A DNA stretch of 64,000 nucleotides from Flavobacterium sp. M31R6 (lineage in GTDB: Bacteria > Bacteroidota > Bacteroidia > Flavobacteriales > Flavobacteriaceae). The stretch spans positions 1 to 64,000 of the forward strand of contig NZ_CP054141.1 of NCBI RefSeq assembly GCF_013284035.1, in the 5' to 3' direction. Below are positions 1 to 7,699 of this stretch, piece after piece; the first letter of the stretch is position 1, and each line of letters begins with the position of its first letter. The notes beneath the pieces are model-generated. The model was not told where the DNA came from. It did no database searches and saw only the letters and a list, made by a program, of their open reading frames with translations. Both the position numbers and the translations under genes were made by a program.

Positions 1-1
1 T

Positions 2-223
2 TTTGGAACCTTTATGGACAGTGAAAACATTTACAAAACAACTTTACCTCAAGAAGGCATTATTGTCATGGGTAATGAAGCCAACGGGATTTCTGAAAAT
101 ATAGAAAAATTGATTACCAAAAGACTTACTATTCCACGTTTTGGAGATCTTCAAATCACCGAAAGTTTGAATGTGGCTACTGCTACCGCCATTATCCTAA
201 GTGAATTCAGAAGGCAAAATTAA
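2..223 (+). CDS. TrmH/SpoU-family RNA 2'-O-methyltransferase, 3' end only
   Basis: Only the C-terminal part of the protein is present; the reading frame is open from base 2, so the gene starts left of the window. The fragment carries the two C-terminal motifs of SpoU (SPOUT-fold) methyltransferases that form the knotted SAM-binding site: the motif around GIIVMGNEANGIS and the final one around SLNVATATAIILSEF, followed by the usual short basic tail. The family transfers a methyl group from SAM to a ribose 2'-OH in rRNA or tRNA. Target base and exact member cannot be told from this piece. It is convergent with porT, with only 13 bp between the stop codons and no clear terminator. Confidence 0.85.
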   Translation, partial: FGTFMDSENIYKTTLPQEGIIVMGNEANGISENIEKLITKRLTIPRFGDLQITESLNVATATAIILSEFRRQN

Positions 224-236
224 AAATAGCTTATTT

Positions 237-968
237 CTAATGAAAGGTGAAATTAATCAAAAAGCCTCGGGATTTCATAGACTCAATATTACTTGTCCAA
301 GGACTGTTCGGGTCCTTGTCACGTATTAATTCGTCAGAAATACCGAATTGGCCTCGAATCGATGGAGAGAATATAAAGTATTCTGAAAAAATATCAATCC
401 CAAAACCCAACTCATAATTGGTAGTCCAGCTTTTCACCCTAAATCGTTCTTCTTGATTGTCATCCAAAGATTTTGCATTACTGGACAAATTTAAATTTGC
501 TGACACTCCACCCAATAAATAGGGGCGAACATTTCCAGTTCGAAGAGAAGAGAATTTTAACAATAAAGGAAAATTGATATAAGTGCTGTTTATATCTCTA
601 ATTGCATCATTTGGACTGTCAAAACCAACAGTTGGAGGATAATGTAATGTTCTATTGGAATAATAAAGTCCTGGCTCGAAACGCAAATCCAAATATTCCA
701 TCAATCTTAAATTGGTCACTAATCCAACGTTGAATCCTACCGTATTATCAGTCTGGATATCTGACGAATATCTTGGATCAGTTTCCATTTTTTTATAATC
801 TATTTTAAAATCATAAGTGTTAAATCCTAAAAAAAAACCGAAATAAATTTTTTTCTTTTGCCAATTTTCTAAATTTATAATAGGATCCTTACTGAAAATA
901 CTTTTCGAATTCTGTGCACTTCCTTTTATGGTTATGGTCAATAGAATTAGTATAATTATTTTTTTCAT
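237..968 (-). CDS. porT: PorT, type IX secretion / gliding-associated membrane protein
   Basis: A 243-aa protein with an N-terminal signal peptide (about residues 1-19, ending GSAQ) followed by alternating beta-strand-like segments (YFGFFLGFN, LRFEPGLYY, YLLGGVSANL) and an aromatic C-terminus (FLINFTFH), as in small outer-membrane barrels. Its size, sequence style and position directly downstream of ubiE (23-bp gap, same strand) match PorT of Flavobacterium and Porphyromonas. PorT is needed for secretion of type IX cargo such as gliding adhesins and proteases. Identity rests on synteny plus general resemblance; an unrelated PorT-like porin family member is the alternative. Confidence 0.75.
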   Translation of the reverse strand: MKKIIILILLTITIKGSAQNSKSIFSKDPIINLENWQKKKIYFGFFLGFNTYDFKIDYKKMETDPRYSSDIQTDNTVGFNVGLVTNLRLMEYLDLRFEPGLYYSNRTLHYPPTVGFDSPNDAIRDINSTYINFPLLLKFSSLRTGNVRPYLLGGVSANLNLSSNAKSLDDNQEERFRVKSWTTNYELGFGIDIFSEYFIFSPSIRGQFGISDELIRDKDPNSPWTSNIESMKSRGFLINFTFH

Positions 969-991
969 ATTTGTGCCGAATGTTTTCAGTA

Positions 992-1723
992 TTATTTTTT
1001 AGAAGCTGAGTAAATGGTTGCAACTCCAAAGGTTTGTGGCATTGCGTTCACATTTATAAACCCAGTTTTTCTTAAAATATTGTTTAATGCTTCCCCATAA
1101 GGAAAAGAAGCAGCCGATTCGGATAAATAACCATAGGCAACATCATCCTTTGAAAACAGCTTTCCAATCAACGGTAAAATATTTTTGGTATAAAAACTAT
1201 ATCCTTGTTTGTATGGTGTTTTGTCAGGCACGGAAGTTTCCAAAATAACAAAAATCCCGCCTGGTTTTAGTACTCTCAGAATTTCAGCTAACCCTTTTTC
1301 AAGGTGTTCAAAATTTCGAACCCCGAATGCTACAGTTATAGCATCAAAAAAATGATCTTCAAAAGGCATGTTTTCGGAATCTCCCAATACCATTTCAATT
1401 GTTTGGGACAGTTTTCTTTCCTCAATTTTACTCTTCCCTATTTCAAGCATTCCAGCCGAAATATCAAGTCCAATAATTTTTTTAGCTTTGGTTTGCGCCA
1501 TCAAAATAGCAAGATCACCAGTTCCTGTTGCAATATCTAAAACATTTTCTGGATTGGTCTCAGCAACCAATTTCAATACTTTTTTTCTCCATTTAACATC
1601 GACACCAAACGATATAACTCGGTTAAGGTTGTCATAGTTACCTGAAATAGTATCAAACATTTTGGCAACTTGTTCTTTTTTACTAAGTGAAGAGTCTTTA
1701 TAAGGTGTGATTTCTTTTGGCAT
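992..1723 (-). CDS. ubiE: Demethylmenaquinone methyltransferase (UbiE/MenG)
   Basis: A class I SAM methyltransferase of about 243 aa. Motif I VLDIATGTGDLA is at residues 61-72; the UbiE-family N-terminal block (MFDTISGNYDNLNRVISFGVD) and the C-terminal PYGEALNNILRKTGF region are also present. In menaquinone-using Bacteroidota it catalyses the last step of menaquinone synthesis, C-methylation of demethylmenaquinone. The start is taken at the ATG of MPKEITPY. A longer frame to 1750 would place its start upstream of the predicted -7 element at 1738-1745, so it is unlikely. Probably transcribed with porT. Confidence 0.92.
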   Translation of the reverse strand: MPKEITPYKDSSLSKKEQVAKMFDTISGNYDNLNRVISFGVDVKWRKKVLKLVAETNPENVLDIATGTGDLAILMAQTKAKKIIGLDISAGMLEIGKSKIEERKLSQTIEMVLGDSENMPFEDHFFDAITVAFGVRNFEHLEKGLAEILRVLKPGGIFVILETSVPDKTPYKQGYSFYTKNILPLIGKLFSKDDVAYGYLSESAASFPYGEALNNILRKTGFINVNAMPQTFGVATIYSASKK

Positions 1724-1737
1724 TTTTTTAGTTTGTA

Positions 1738-1745
1738 CAAATATA
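1738..1745 (-). promoter_or_regulatory. -7 element for ubiE-porT
   Basis: On the minus strand this reads TATATTTG, an exact match to the flavobacterial -7 consensus TAnnTTTG, 15 bp before the chosen ubiE ATG. No good TTG -33 partner is seen at the expected distance. Confidence 0.5.
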
Positions 1746-1943
1746 AACAAACTGCATTAACTATAAATGTGTTTTTGGTTTTGGTTAAAATTTTATTTGA
1801 CACCTCTTTTTTGTATTAAATATCGTATCTAAAACAAAAATATATAAAAATGAAAAATAATTGAAATATCACCAAAAGTGGGTATTGTGGAAACTGTTTT
1901 TATTACTGATGTTTGTACTTTAAAATTTAAATATTTTTTTTAA

Positions 1944-2261
1944 ATGGTTAGACGGGAATTAATGACCCAAATCAAATGGATGCTTCTTGCGCTATTTATC
2001 TCATTTGTTCTTGTATTATTTTTTGAAGGTACCGTCAGTAATGGCAGTATTATTTTAAAAGCGCAAAATACGTTCTTAGGATTAAATTTGTTTTTGGAAA
2101 TTTTAATTTTCTTTGCCTTTAGTACCTTTGTGGTATTTGGTACTAAAGGCTTTTTTGAGTTGTACTCTCAAAGATTATCAAATTATATTGTCTTCATTTC
2201 GGGGATAATATTGATATTTGTGATTTGTATATTATGTTATCAAATCTTAGTACAAGAATGA
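1944..2261 (+). CDS. Small membrane protein of unknown function
   Basis: A 105-aa protein with three hydrophobic segments (about residues 11-30, 46-67 and 80-102) and a short basic N-terminus (MVRRELMTQIKW). No motif or family is recognised. The start could be this ATG or the one at codon 7. It stands alone, divergent from ubiE-porT, and ends just before a strong bidirectional terminator, which supports it being a real transcription unit. Function cannot be inferred. Confidence 0.6.
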   Translation: MVRRELMTQIKWMLLALFISFVLVLFFEGTVSNGSIILKAQNTFLGLNLFLEILIFFAFSTFVVFGTKGFFELYSQRLSNYIVFISGIILIFVICILCYQILVQE

Positions 2262-2280
2262 GTCATCCCGCTAATCATTA

Positions 2281-2315
2281 AAAAAAGCATCCTAATATTT
2301 AGGATGCTTTTTTTT
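2281..2315. terminator. Bidirectional intrinsic terminator
   Basis: Stem AGCATCCTAA / TTAGGATGCT with a 3-nt loop, flanked by an A-run on the left and a T-run on the right. It serves the convergent genes at 1944 (+) and folA (-). Confidence 0.85.
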
Positions 2316-2358
2316 GAGTTTTATTTAAATATTACCAAAGAACCAAAACAACATACAT

Positions 2359-2841
2359 TTATACTTTAACCAATGTTTGGTAGGTATAAGCAAATTGGTG
2401 TTTCTCGTCTATGGGATTAAATTCTGTTTGAATTTCTTTCCAATCATCGGAATTGATTTCGGGAAAAAAAGCATCCGCATCAAAGCTATGATGTACTCTT
2501 GTAATTTCAAGTTGATCTGCAAATGGAAGTCCCAAATTATAAATCTCCCCGCCTCCAATAATAAACGAAGTTTCATTTTCCGGACAAATTGAAATTGCTT
2601 TTTCGATACTATCCACTACAATACAGCCTTCCGGGTTATAATTTTTATTTCTTGTTATAACAACATGAGTTCTATTAGGAAGTGGCTTTGGAAAACTTTC
2701 AAAAGTCTTTCTTCCCATTATTATATGATGCCCTGTAGTTAAGGATTTGAATCTTTTAAAATCATTGGGTAAATGCCAGACTAGCTCATTATTTTTTCCG
2801 AGGGCATTATTTTCTGCCACGGCAGCAATCATAATAATCAT
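2359..2841 (-). CDS. folA: Dihydrofolate reductase
   Basis: A 160-aa chromosomal-type DHFR that reduces dihydrofolate to tetrahydrofolate with NADPH. Visible signatures are N-terminal IIMIAAVAENNALG, substrate-loop VWHLPNDF (Trp22, acidic Asp27 position), IIMGRKTFESF near 40-50, and IIGGGEIY at 94-101 for the nucleotide. It lies 11 bp downstream of the 2TM-protein gene, so the two are probably co-transcribed. Thymidylate synthase, which generates its substrate, is encoded 0.9 kb away on the same strand. Confidence 0.95.
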   Translation of the reverse strand: MIIMIAAVAENNALGKNNELVWHLPNDFKRFKSLTTGHHIIMGRKTFESFPKPLPNRTHVVITRNKNYNPEGCIVVDSIEKAISICPENETSFIIGGGEIYNLGLPFADQLEITRVHHSFDADAFFPEINSDDWKEIQTEFNPIDEKHQFAYTYQTLVKV

Positions 2842-2852
2842 AGCTAATGGTT

Positions 2853-3185
2853 TTATTTAGAATTAGTTTCTTCAATTTTAGATTTCAATTGCTCTATTTT
2901 TTTTTGCTGTAAAGCTACTAATCGATCAATCTGATCTCTCTCCCAATTTTTATTCATAAAACGATCTGTTATAAAAACTTTAATGAAATGCAAAATAAAA
3001 AAGAACAACCATAAGGTAATCCCCCAAATACACCAATGTATATTAAATCCTGTATCAAAAAAATAAATTGCCGCAATCAAAAAAATACTGGACAATGTCA
3101 AGAAAACGAAATGATAGTATAATCTTTTCTTTTGCTTTATTCGGTTTCTGGCATACTCATATTGTTCGTGTAATTCTTTTTCCAT
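2853..3185 (-). CDS. 2TM-domain protein
   Basis: A 110-aa protein with an N-terminal basic amphipathic stretch (YEYARNRIKQKKRLYYH), two transmembrane segments (about residues 25-45 and 52-72) and a charged, coiled-coil-like tail (RDQIDRLVALQQKKIEQLKSKI). This is the arrangement of the 2TM domain family common in Bacteroidota, where it also occurs fused to sensor proteins. Function unknown. It is the first gene of a two-gene unit with folA. Confidence 0.75.
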   Translation of the reverse strand: MEKELHEQYEYARNRIKQKKRLYYHFVFLTLSSIFLIAAIYFFDTGFNIHWCIWGITLWLFFFILHFIKVFITDRFMNKNWERDQIDRLVALQQKKIEQLKSKIEETNSK

Positions 3186-3418
3186 GGCTTAAAATTTTGC
3201 TCATAAAGATAAAATTTATTTTTAAAAGTCTTCGTTATGATTATTGAATATTTAAAGAGAAAACGTTTTCTTTTTTTAAATTAAAATTTAAACGATTCAA
3301 TTTCTTTTTAAAAGTAAAAAAGAGAATGTTTTTTTGCTATTATGCTAAAAATGAGGCGGTTTGTGCAAACTTAAAAATATTTCATTTACTTTGTTATAAC
3401 TTTAAAAATGAAATAGTT

Positions 3419-3715
3419 ATGTCTATAAAAAAACAATTTATAAAAACTAAGCCCGTTTGTAAGGTCACGTTTTCCGTAGAAGCAAAAGAAGCTAATCAAG
3501 TATCTGTAATTGGTGATTTCAATGATTGGAAATTAGAAGAAGGAGCCTTAAGTAAATTAAAAAATGGAACTTTTAAAGGATCTTTTGACTTAAATAAAGA
3601 TTCAGCATACGAGTTCAAATATGTAATTGACGGTGCTTATGTAAATGAGCCGGAAGCCGATTCATTCAAGTGGAATGATTTCGCGGGAGCCGAAAACAGT
3701 GTATTGGTTGTATAA
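3419..3715 (+). CDS. Isoamylase early-set / AMPK-type glycogen-binding domain protein
   Basis: A 98-aa single-domain protein. The core VTFSVEAKEANQVSVIGDFN, then DW, followed by YEFKYVIDG is the signature of the early-set/CBM48 fold that binds alpha-glucans in glycogen branching enzymes and AMPK beta subunits. No catalytic domain is attached. The start is the ATG at 3419 (MSIKKQF); the frame extends upstream to 3326 but that part has no sequence like the family. Such stand-alone proteins are common in flavobacteria; a role in glycogen metabolism is plausible but not shown. Confidence 0.8.
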   Translation: MSIKKQFIKTKPVCKVTFSVEAKEANQVSVIGDFNDWKLEEGALSKLKNGTFKGSFDLNKDSAYEFKYVIDGAYVNEPEADSFKWNDFAGAENSVLVV

Positions 3716-3723
3716 CACTAAAT

Positions 3724-3750
3724 AAAAAATCCGCTTAAAGCGGATTTTTT
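3724..3750. terminator. Bidirectional intrinsic terminator
   Basis: Stem AAAAAATCCGC / GCGGATTTTTT with a 5-nt loop, between the convergent glycogen-binding-domain gene and thyA. A- and T-runs on both sides allow use from both strands. Confidence 0.85.
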
Positions 3751-3753
3751 ATT

Positions 3754-4605
3754 TTATACAGCAACACTTCCCTTGATTAGAGCATGTGGCTCATATCCTT
3801 CTAGTGTAAAATCCTCAAAATCAAAATCGAAAATGTTTTTTATATTCGGATTTAAAATCATTTTCGGCAATGGTTTTGGTTCACGAGTAAGTTGTAACTC
3901 GAGTTGCTCAAAATGGTTATTGTATATATGTGCATCGCCAAATGTGTGTATAAATTCACCTACTTCAAGGTCACAAACTTGTGCGATCATCATCGTTAAC
4001 AATGCATAAGAAGCTATATTAAAAGGAACTCCCAAAAAGACATCAGCACTTCGTTGATACAATTGACAGGAAAGTTTTCCTTTAGTCTCTCCTTTGGATT
4101 CATCTGGAGAAGCTACATAAAACTGGAAAAAGGCATGACATGGAGGCAATGCAGCTTTATTATTGGCAACATTCTCCTCAAATGACTTTGTTGTATCTGG
4201 CAAAACCGATGGATTCCAAGCCGAAATTAACATTCTTCGGCTGTTTGGATTTGTTTTTAATTCAACAATAAGCTGGCTAATTTGGTCAATTTCCTCACTA
4301 TTCCAATTACGCCATTGGTGACCATAAACAGGACCTAAATCACCATTACTATCCGCCCAGGCGTCCCATATTTTGACTCCGTTTTCTTGAAGATATTTGA
4401 CATTGGTATCTCCTTTAAGAAACCAAAGCAATTCATATATAATCGATTTTAGGTGTAATTTTTTTGTAGTTACCATTGGAAACCCTTCACTCAAATCAAA
4501 CCGCATTTGATAACCAAATACGCTTTTTGTACCAGTTCCGGTGCGATCTCCTTTTTGACAACCATTATGCATAATATGTTGTACCAAGTCTAAGTATTGC
4601 TTCAT
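3754..4605 (-). CDS. thyA: Thymidylate synthase
   Basis: A 283-aa folate-dependent ThyA that methylates dUMP to dTMP with methylenetetrahydrofolate. Catalytic Cys156 sits in [11 protein letters not shown]; other family blocks are RTGTGT (phosphate-binding Arg21), [11 protein letters not shown], and [22 protein letters not shown]. It has a short insertion just before the catalytic loop (around [14 protein letters not shown]) relative to the 264-aa E. coli enzyme, which is usual for Bacteroidota. It works with nearby folA. Confidence 0.96.
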   Translation of the reverse strand: MKQYLDLVQHIMHNGCQKGDRTGTGTKSVFGYQMRFDLSEGFPMVTTKKLHLKSIIYELLWFLKGDTNVKYLQENGVKIWDAWADSNGDLGPVYGHQWRNWNSEEIDQISQLIVELKTNPNSRRMLISAWNPSVLPDTTKSFEENVANNKAALPPCHAFFQFYVASPDESKGETKGKLSCQLYQRSADVFLGVPFNIASYALLTMMIAQVCDLEVGEFIHTFGDAHIYNNHFEQLELQLTREPKPLPKMILNPNIKNIFDFDFEDFTLEGYEPHALIKGSVAV

Positions 4606-4657
4606 TTTTTGTTTATTTGGTTAATCGTGGATTTGCTTATTCTACTAACCGATTTAA

Positions 4658-4665
4658 CAAATCTA
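4658..4665 (-). promoter_or_regulatory. Candidate -7 element for thyA
   Basis: Minus strand reads TAGATTTG (TAnnTTTG), 53 bp upstream of the thyA ATG. No convincing -33 element was found, so this is tentative. Confidence 0.35.
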
Positions 4666-4675
4666 CGGTTAAACA

Positions 4676-5299
4676 TTATGATTCTCTTTTGGAAATTTCA
4701 TCACGGATTTTAGCCGCTTTTTCATAATCTTCATGCTCCACCGCTTGTTCCAGCAATTCATTTAATTCCTGCAAAGTATGATTAGAATAAGTACTGCCCG
4801 ATTCATTGCTTTCGGTGCTTCCAAAAGTTTCAGGATTAGAAAGAATATCGTCCATTTCATTAGGTGTATCCGTTTCAAGAGGGTTCGCCTTCAAGAAAAT
4901 TCCCGCTTTATCCAAAATGTTTTTATAGGTAAAAATAGGAGCATTGAATCGAATGGCTAAAGCAATGGCATCCGAAGTTCTGGCATCAATTATTTCTTCT
5001 ATTTTATCTCTTTCGCAAATAATGCTGGAATAAAAAACACCATCTACCAATTTGTGAATAATCACTTGTTTTACCACAATATCAAATCGCTCTGCAAAAT
5101 TTTTAAACAAATCATGTGTCAAAGGACGGGGCGGCTTAATTTCTTTCTCCAAAGCAATTGCGATAGACTGAGCCTCGAACGCGCCAATAACGATAGGCAA
5201 TTTTCTTTCCCCATCAACCTCATTTAAGATCAACGCGTAAGCGCCATTTTGAGTTTGACTGTATGAAATTCCTTTAATAGATAATTTAACTAAGCTCAT
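4676..5299 (-). CDS. Bifunctional nuclease family protein (DUF151) with UVR motif
   Basis: A 207-aa protein. Residues 1-130 match the DUF151 bifunctional nuclease fold (KLPIVIGAFEAQSIAIAL, then DARTSDAIALAIRFNAPIF). The C-terminus (LNELLEQAVEHEDYEKAAKIRDEI) is a UvrB/UvrC-type UVR helical hairpin, which usually mediates protein-protein contact. The family shows RNase/DNase activity in characterised members; its physiological role in Bacteroidota is not established. The start is placed at MSLVKLSIKG; a frame seven codons longer (MLFHYTN) has no family support. Confidence 0.85.
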   Translation of the reverse strand: MSLVKLSIKGISYSQTQNGAYALILNEVDGERKLPIVIGAFEAQSIAIALEKEIKPPRPLTHDLFKNFAERFDIVVKQVIIHKLVDGVFYSSIICERDKIEEIIDARTSDAIALAIRFNAPIFTYKNILDKAGIFLKANPLETDTPNEMDDILSNPETFGSTESNESGSTYSNHTLQELNELLEQAVEHEDYEKAAKIRDEISKRES

Positions 5300-5392
5300 G
5301 TTGGTATAATGGAAAAGCACTAAGTACTTTAATTAATTATGTCTTTTTTCTTGTTTTAAATAATGTGCAATTTTAATCAAAATATATGGAAC

Positions 5393-5442
5393 AAAAAAGC
5401 TACCTAAAGCAAAGATACGATTATCTTATTTTTAGGTAGCTT
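5393..5442 (-). terminator. Terminator of the etfBA operon
   Basis: Outer stem of 12 bp (AAGCTACCTAAA / TTTAGGTAGCTT) with an inner AAGAT/ATCTT helix. It is followed on the minus strand by a run of six T. It lies just downstream of etfA. Confidence 0.8.
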
Positions 5443-5463
5443 ATTTATGTAAGAAATTAAATT

Positions 5464-6432
5464 TTACGAATGTTGTTCTTTAAAAGCTTTTAATTTGGTG
5501 ATTAATTGTGGCACAATTTCGAATGCATCTCCTACAATTCCATAATCTGCAACTTTAAAGAAAGGAGCTTCCGGATCACTGTTGATAACCACTTTTACTT
5601 TAGAAGAGTTGATACCCGCGATATGTTGAATAGCTCCAGAGATTCCAATGGCAATATATAAATTGGTAGCAACTGGCTTTCCAGTTTGACCAACGTGTTC
5701 ACCGTGAGGTCTCCATCCTAAATCGGACACTGGTTTTGAACAAGCAGTTGCAGCTCCAAGAACAGAAGCTAATTCTTCAATCATTCCCCAGTTCTCAGGC
5801 CCTTTAAGACCACGTCCTGCAGAAACAACGATATCAGCATCGGCGATAGAAACTTTTCCTGAAACTTTTTCAACAGAAACTACTTTTACTCCAAAATCAG
5901 CATCTCCGATGGTTGGATTAAAATCCTCTTCTGTTAATGATGAAGCGCTTTCAAAAATACCATAAGAATTTTTGGCAAGTGCCAAAACTTTTACGTCGGT
6001 ATTGATTTCGGTAATATTAAAAGCTTTGTTTGAAAAAGCGGTTCTTTTTACTTGAAAAGGAGAAGTACTTACCGGCAAACCTACCACATTTGAAGCAAAA
6101 CCAGCCTCTAATGCTACAGCTACTAATGAAGATAGGTAAATACTATCTGTTGTAGAAGACAATAAAACCACTTTAGCAGCCTCTTTCTGAGCAGCTTGCT
6201 TGATAACATCAGCATACGCTTTGGCAGTAAAACCAGCTAATTTATCATTATTCACTTTTAAAACTTTGTCAACGCCGTATTTTGACAACTCAGAAACGTC
6301 TCCTGCATTTACAGTAACTGCCGTAACTGTTGTTCCTAATGATTCGGCTACTTTTTTGGCATAAGAAGCTAATTCTAATGCTACTTTTTTAAATTTTCCT
6401 TCTGCAGATTCTGCATATATTAATATTGACAT
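5464..6432 (-). CDS. etfA: Electron transfer flavoprotein, alpha subunit
   Basis: A 322-aa ETF alpha subunit. The C-terminal FAD-binding domain is clear: GRGLKGPENWGMIEELA, GQTGKPVATNLYIAIGISGAIQH, then INSDPEAPFFKVADYGIVGD. With EtfB it forms the soluble heterodimer that takes electrons from acyl-CoA dehydrogenases and passes them to the quinone pool. The order etfB-etfA on one strand with a 74-bp gap is the usual operon; the gap contains a short tandem repeat (see separate entry). Confidence 0.95.
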   Translation of the reverse strand: MSILIYAESAEGKFKKVALELASYAKKVAESLGTTVTAVTVNAGDVSELSKYGVDKVLKVNNDKLAGFTAKAYADVIKQAAQKEAAKVVLLSSTTDSIYLSSLVAVALEAGFASNVVGLPVSTSPFQVKRTAFSNKAFNITEINTDVKVLALAKNSYGIFESASSLTEEDFNPTIGDADFGVKVVSVEKVSGKVSIADADIVVSAGRGLKGPENWGMIEELASVLGAATACSKPVSDLGWRPHGEHVGQTGKPVATNLYIAIGISGAIQHIAGINSSKVKVVINSDPEAPFFKVADYGIVGDAFEIVPQLITKLKAFKEQHS

Positions 6433-6441
6433 ATTTTTTTT

Positions 6442-6475
6442 GTTTAAAAGTTTAAAGTTTAAGGTTTAAAGTTTT
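6442..6475. repeat. GTTTAAA-type tandem repeat in the etfB-etfA gap
   Basis: Four imperfect copies of a 7-8 bp unit (GTTTAAA/GTTTAAG) in a row between the etfB stop and the etfA start, followed by an ACTGAAAACTG-like stretch. Low-complexity AT repeats such as this can slip during replication; no function is evident. Confidence 0.6.
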
Positions 6476-6506
6476 GCAACTGAAAACTGCGACTAAAAAC
6501 TGATTT

Positions 6507-7253
6507 CTAGATTACTTTCGCTTCGTTGTGCAATAAATTAATTAATTCATCCAAATTATCAGCTGAAATTAATTTCACCGCCGATTTTGGAGCTGGTTTT
6601 TCAAACTTCACCGCTTTGGTATTTATAGCAGCCTCAACTGGTTCAAGGATTGTTAATACTTTTGTTCTGGCAGTCATAATTCCTCTCATGTTTGGAATAC
6701 GCAAATCTTTCTCCTCTACAATTCCTTTTTGTGCACCTAAAACAATAGGCAATGAAGAGCTTACAGTTTCTTTTCCACCATCTATTTCACGAACGGCAGT
6801 TACGCTGGTCCCATCAACTGTGATACCTGTACAAGAGTTTAAGAAGTTATATCCTAAAATTCCAGCAATCATTCCAGGAACCATTCCGCCATTATAGTCT
6901 AATGATTCTTTACCTGCAATCACAACATCATAACCTCCGTTTTTAATTACTTCGGCCAATTGTTTAGCTACAAAAAAACCATCTGTAGGATTTGCATTGA
7001 CACGAATGGCTTCATTGGCACCTATAGCCAATGCTTTTCTCAAAGTTGGTTCTGTATCTGGTCCTCCAACATTCACTACGGTAACTGTAGCGCCTTGTTG
7101 TTCTTGGAACCAAATAGCACGGGTTAGACCAAATTCGTCATTTGGATTAATTACATATTGAACCCCATTGGTATCAAACTCAGCGTCTCCGTTAGTGAAA
7201 TTGATTTTTGAAGTAGTATCAGGAACGTGGCTGATGCAAACTAATATTTTCAT
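6507..7253 (-). CDS. etfB: Electron transfer flavoprotein, beta subunit
   Basis: A 248-aa ETF beta subunit, partner of EtfA. Family blocks are MKILVCISHVPDTTSKI at the N-terminus, the domain around FVAKQLAEVIKNGGYDVVIAGKESLDYNGGMVP, and the recognition-loop region EEKDLRIPNMRGIMTARTK. The start is the ATG of MKILVCI; a longer frame to 7289 (MSKKKKNLIYII) would begin inside the predicted promoter. First gene of etfBA. Confidence 0.94.
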   Translation of the reverse strand: MKILVCISHVPDTTSKINFTNGDAEFDTNGVQYVINPNDEFGLTRAIWFQEQQGATVTVVNVGGPDTEPTLRKALAIGANEAIRVNANPTDGFFVAKQLAEVIKNGGYDVVIAGKESLDYNGGMVPGMIAGILGYNFLNSCTGITVDGTSVTAVREIDGGKETVSSSLPIVLGAQKGIVEEKDLRIPNMRGIMTARTKVLTILEPVEAAINTKAVKFEKPAPKSAVKLISADNLDELINLLHNEAKVI

Positions 7254-7286
7254 AATAATATATATTAAATTCTTTTTTTTCTTTGA

Positions 7287-7294
7287 CAAATTTA
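7287..7294 (-). promoter_or_regulatory. -7 element for etfBA
   Basis: Minus strand reads TAAATTTG (TAnnTTTG), 33 bp before the etfB ATG. It overlaps the start of the longer etfB frame and so argues for the shorter protein. A perfect 12-bp palindrome (TATGCATGCATA, 7318-7329) lies about 25 bp further upstream and could be an operator. Confidence 0.45.
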
Positions 7295-7489
7295 AAATAA
7301 TAAATCGAATAATATACTATGCATGCATAATATTTTTTGCAACTATTACGATTTCGCAAATCACATTAGAGTAATTAATGTTTTAATCAGAATTATTATA
7401 AATAACCGAGCTAATTTTGTGATTTAAGCAACTTATTCAGATCTGGCATTCATCCAAATGAAATTTTGATACCACAAATTTCAATTTAG

Positions 7490-7593
7490 CAGCAATTCCC
7501 TAGCCCAGATAGCAGCGGCATCCTTCTTGTGGTCTCGTTTTTTTCTAACGGGACAACAAGAAGATATAGCGAATAGCTGGAAATAGCTCCTAA
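7490..7593. repeat. Structured intergenic repeat, possibly a Flavo-1-type RNA
   Basis: The 446-bp gap between etfB and pdhB holds a block with a long central hairpin at 7523-7563. Its arms are CTTCTTGT and ACAAGAAG, then one mismatch, then GTCTCGTT / AACGGGAC with one wobble. On either side are sequences of the form TAGCCCAGATAGCAGCGGCATC and GATATAGCGAATAGCTGG. From memory, variable-stem elements with such flanks recur in flavobacterial genomes, and the layout resembles the Flavo-1 motif. I cannot confirm the family without a covariance-model search. Strand unknown. Confidence 0.5.
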
Positions 7594-7659
7594 AAAATAC
7601 AATAGTATAAAACCTTGTTATTTTAAAGTGATTTATGCTTTTAAGTAATTTAAAATAAT

Positions 7660-7667
7660 TATTTTTG
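7660..7667 (+). promoter_or_regulatory. -7 element for pdhB
   Basis: TATTTTTG matches TAnnTTTG exactly, 32 bp upstream of the pdhB ATG. No TTG at the ideal -33 distance. Confidence 0.45.
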
Positions 7668-7699
7668 CATTTCTAAAAATTACACACAGACAATAAAAT

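Noticed and set aside
1368..1637. A plus-strand frame inside ubiE
   Set aside because: Antisense shadow of a well-supported gene with no motif.
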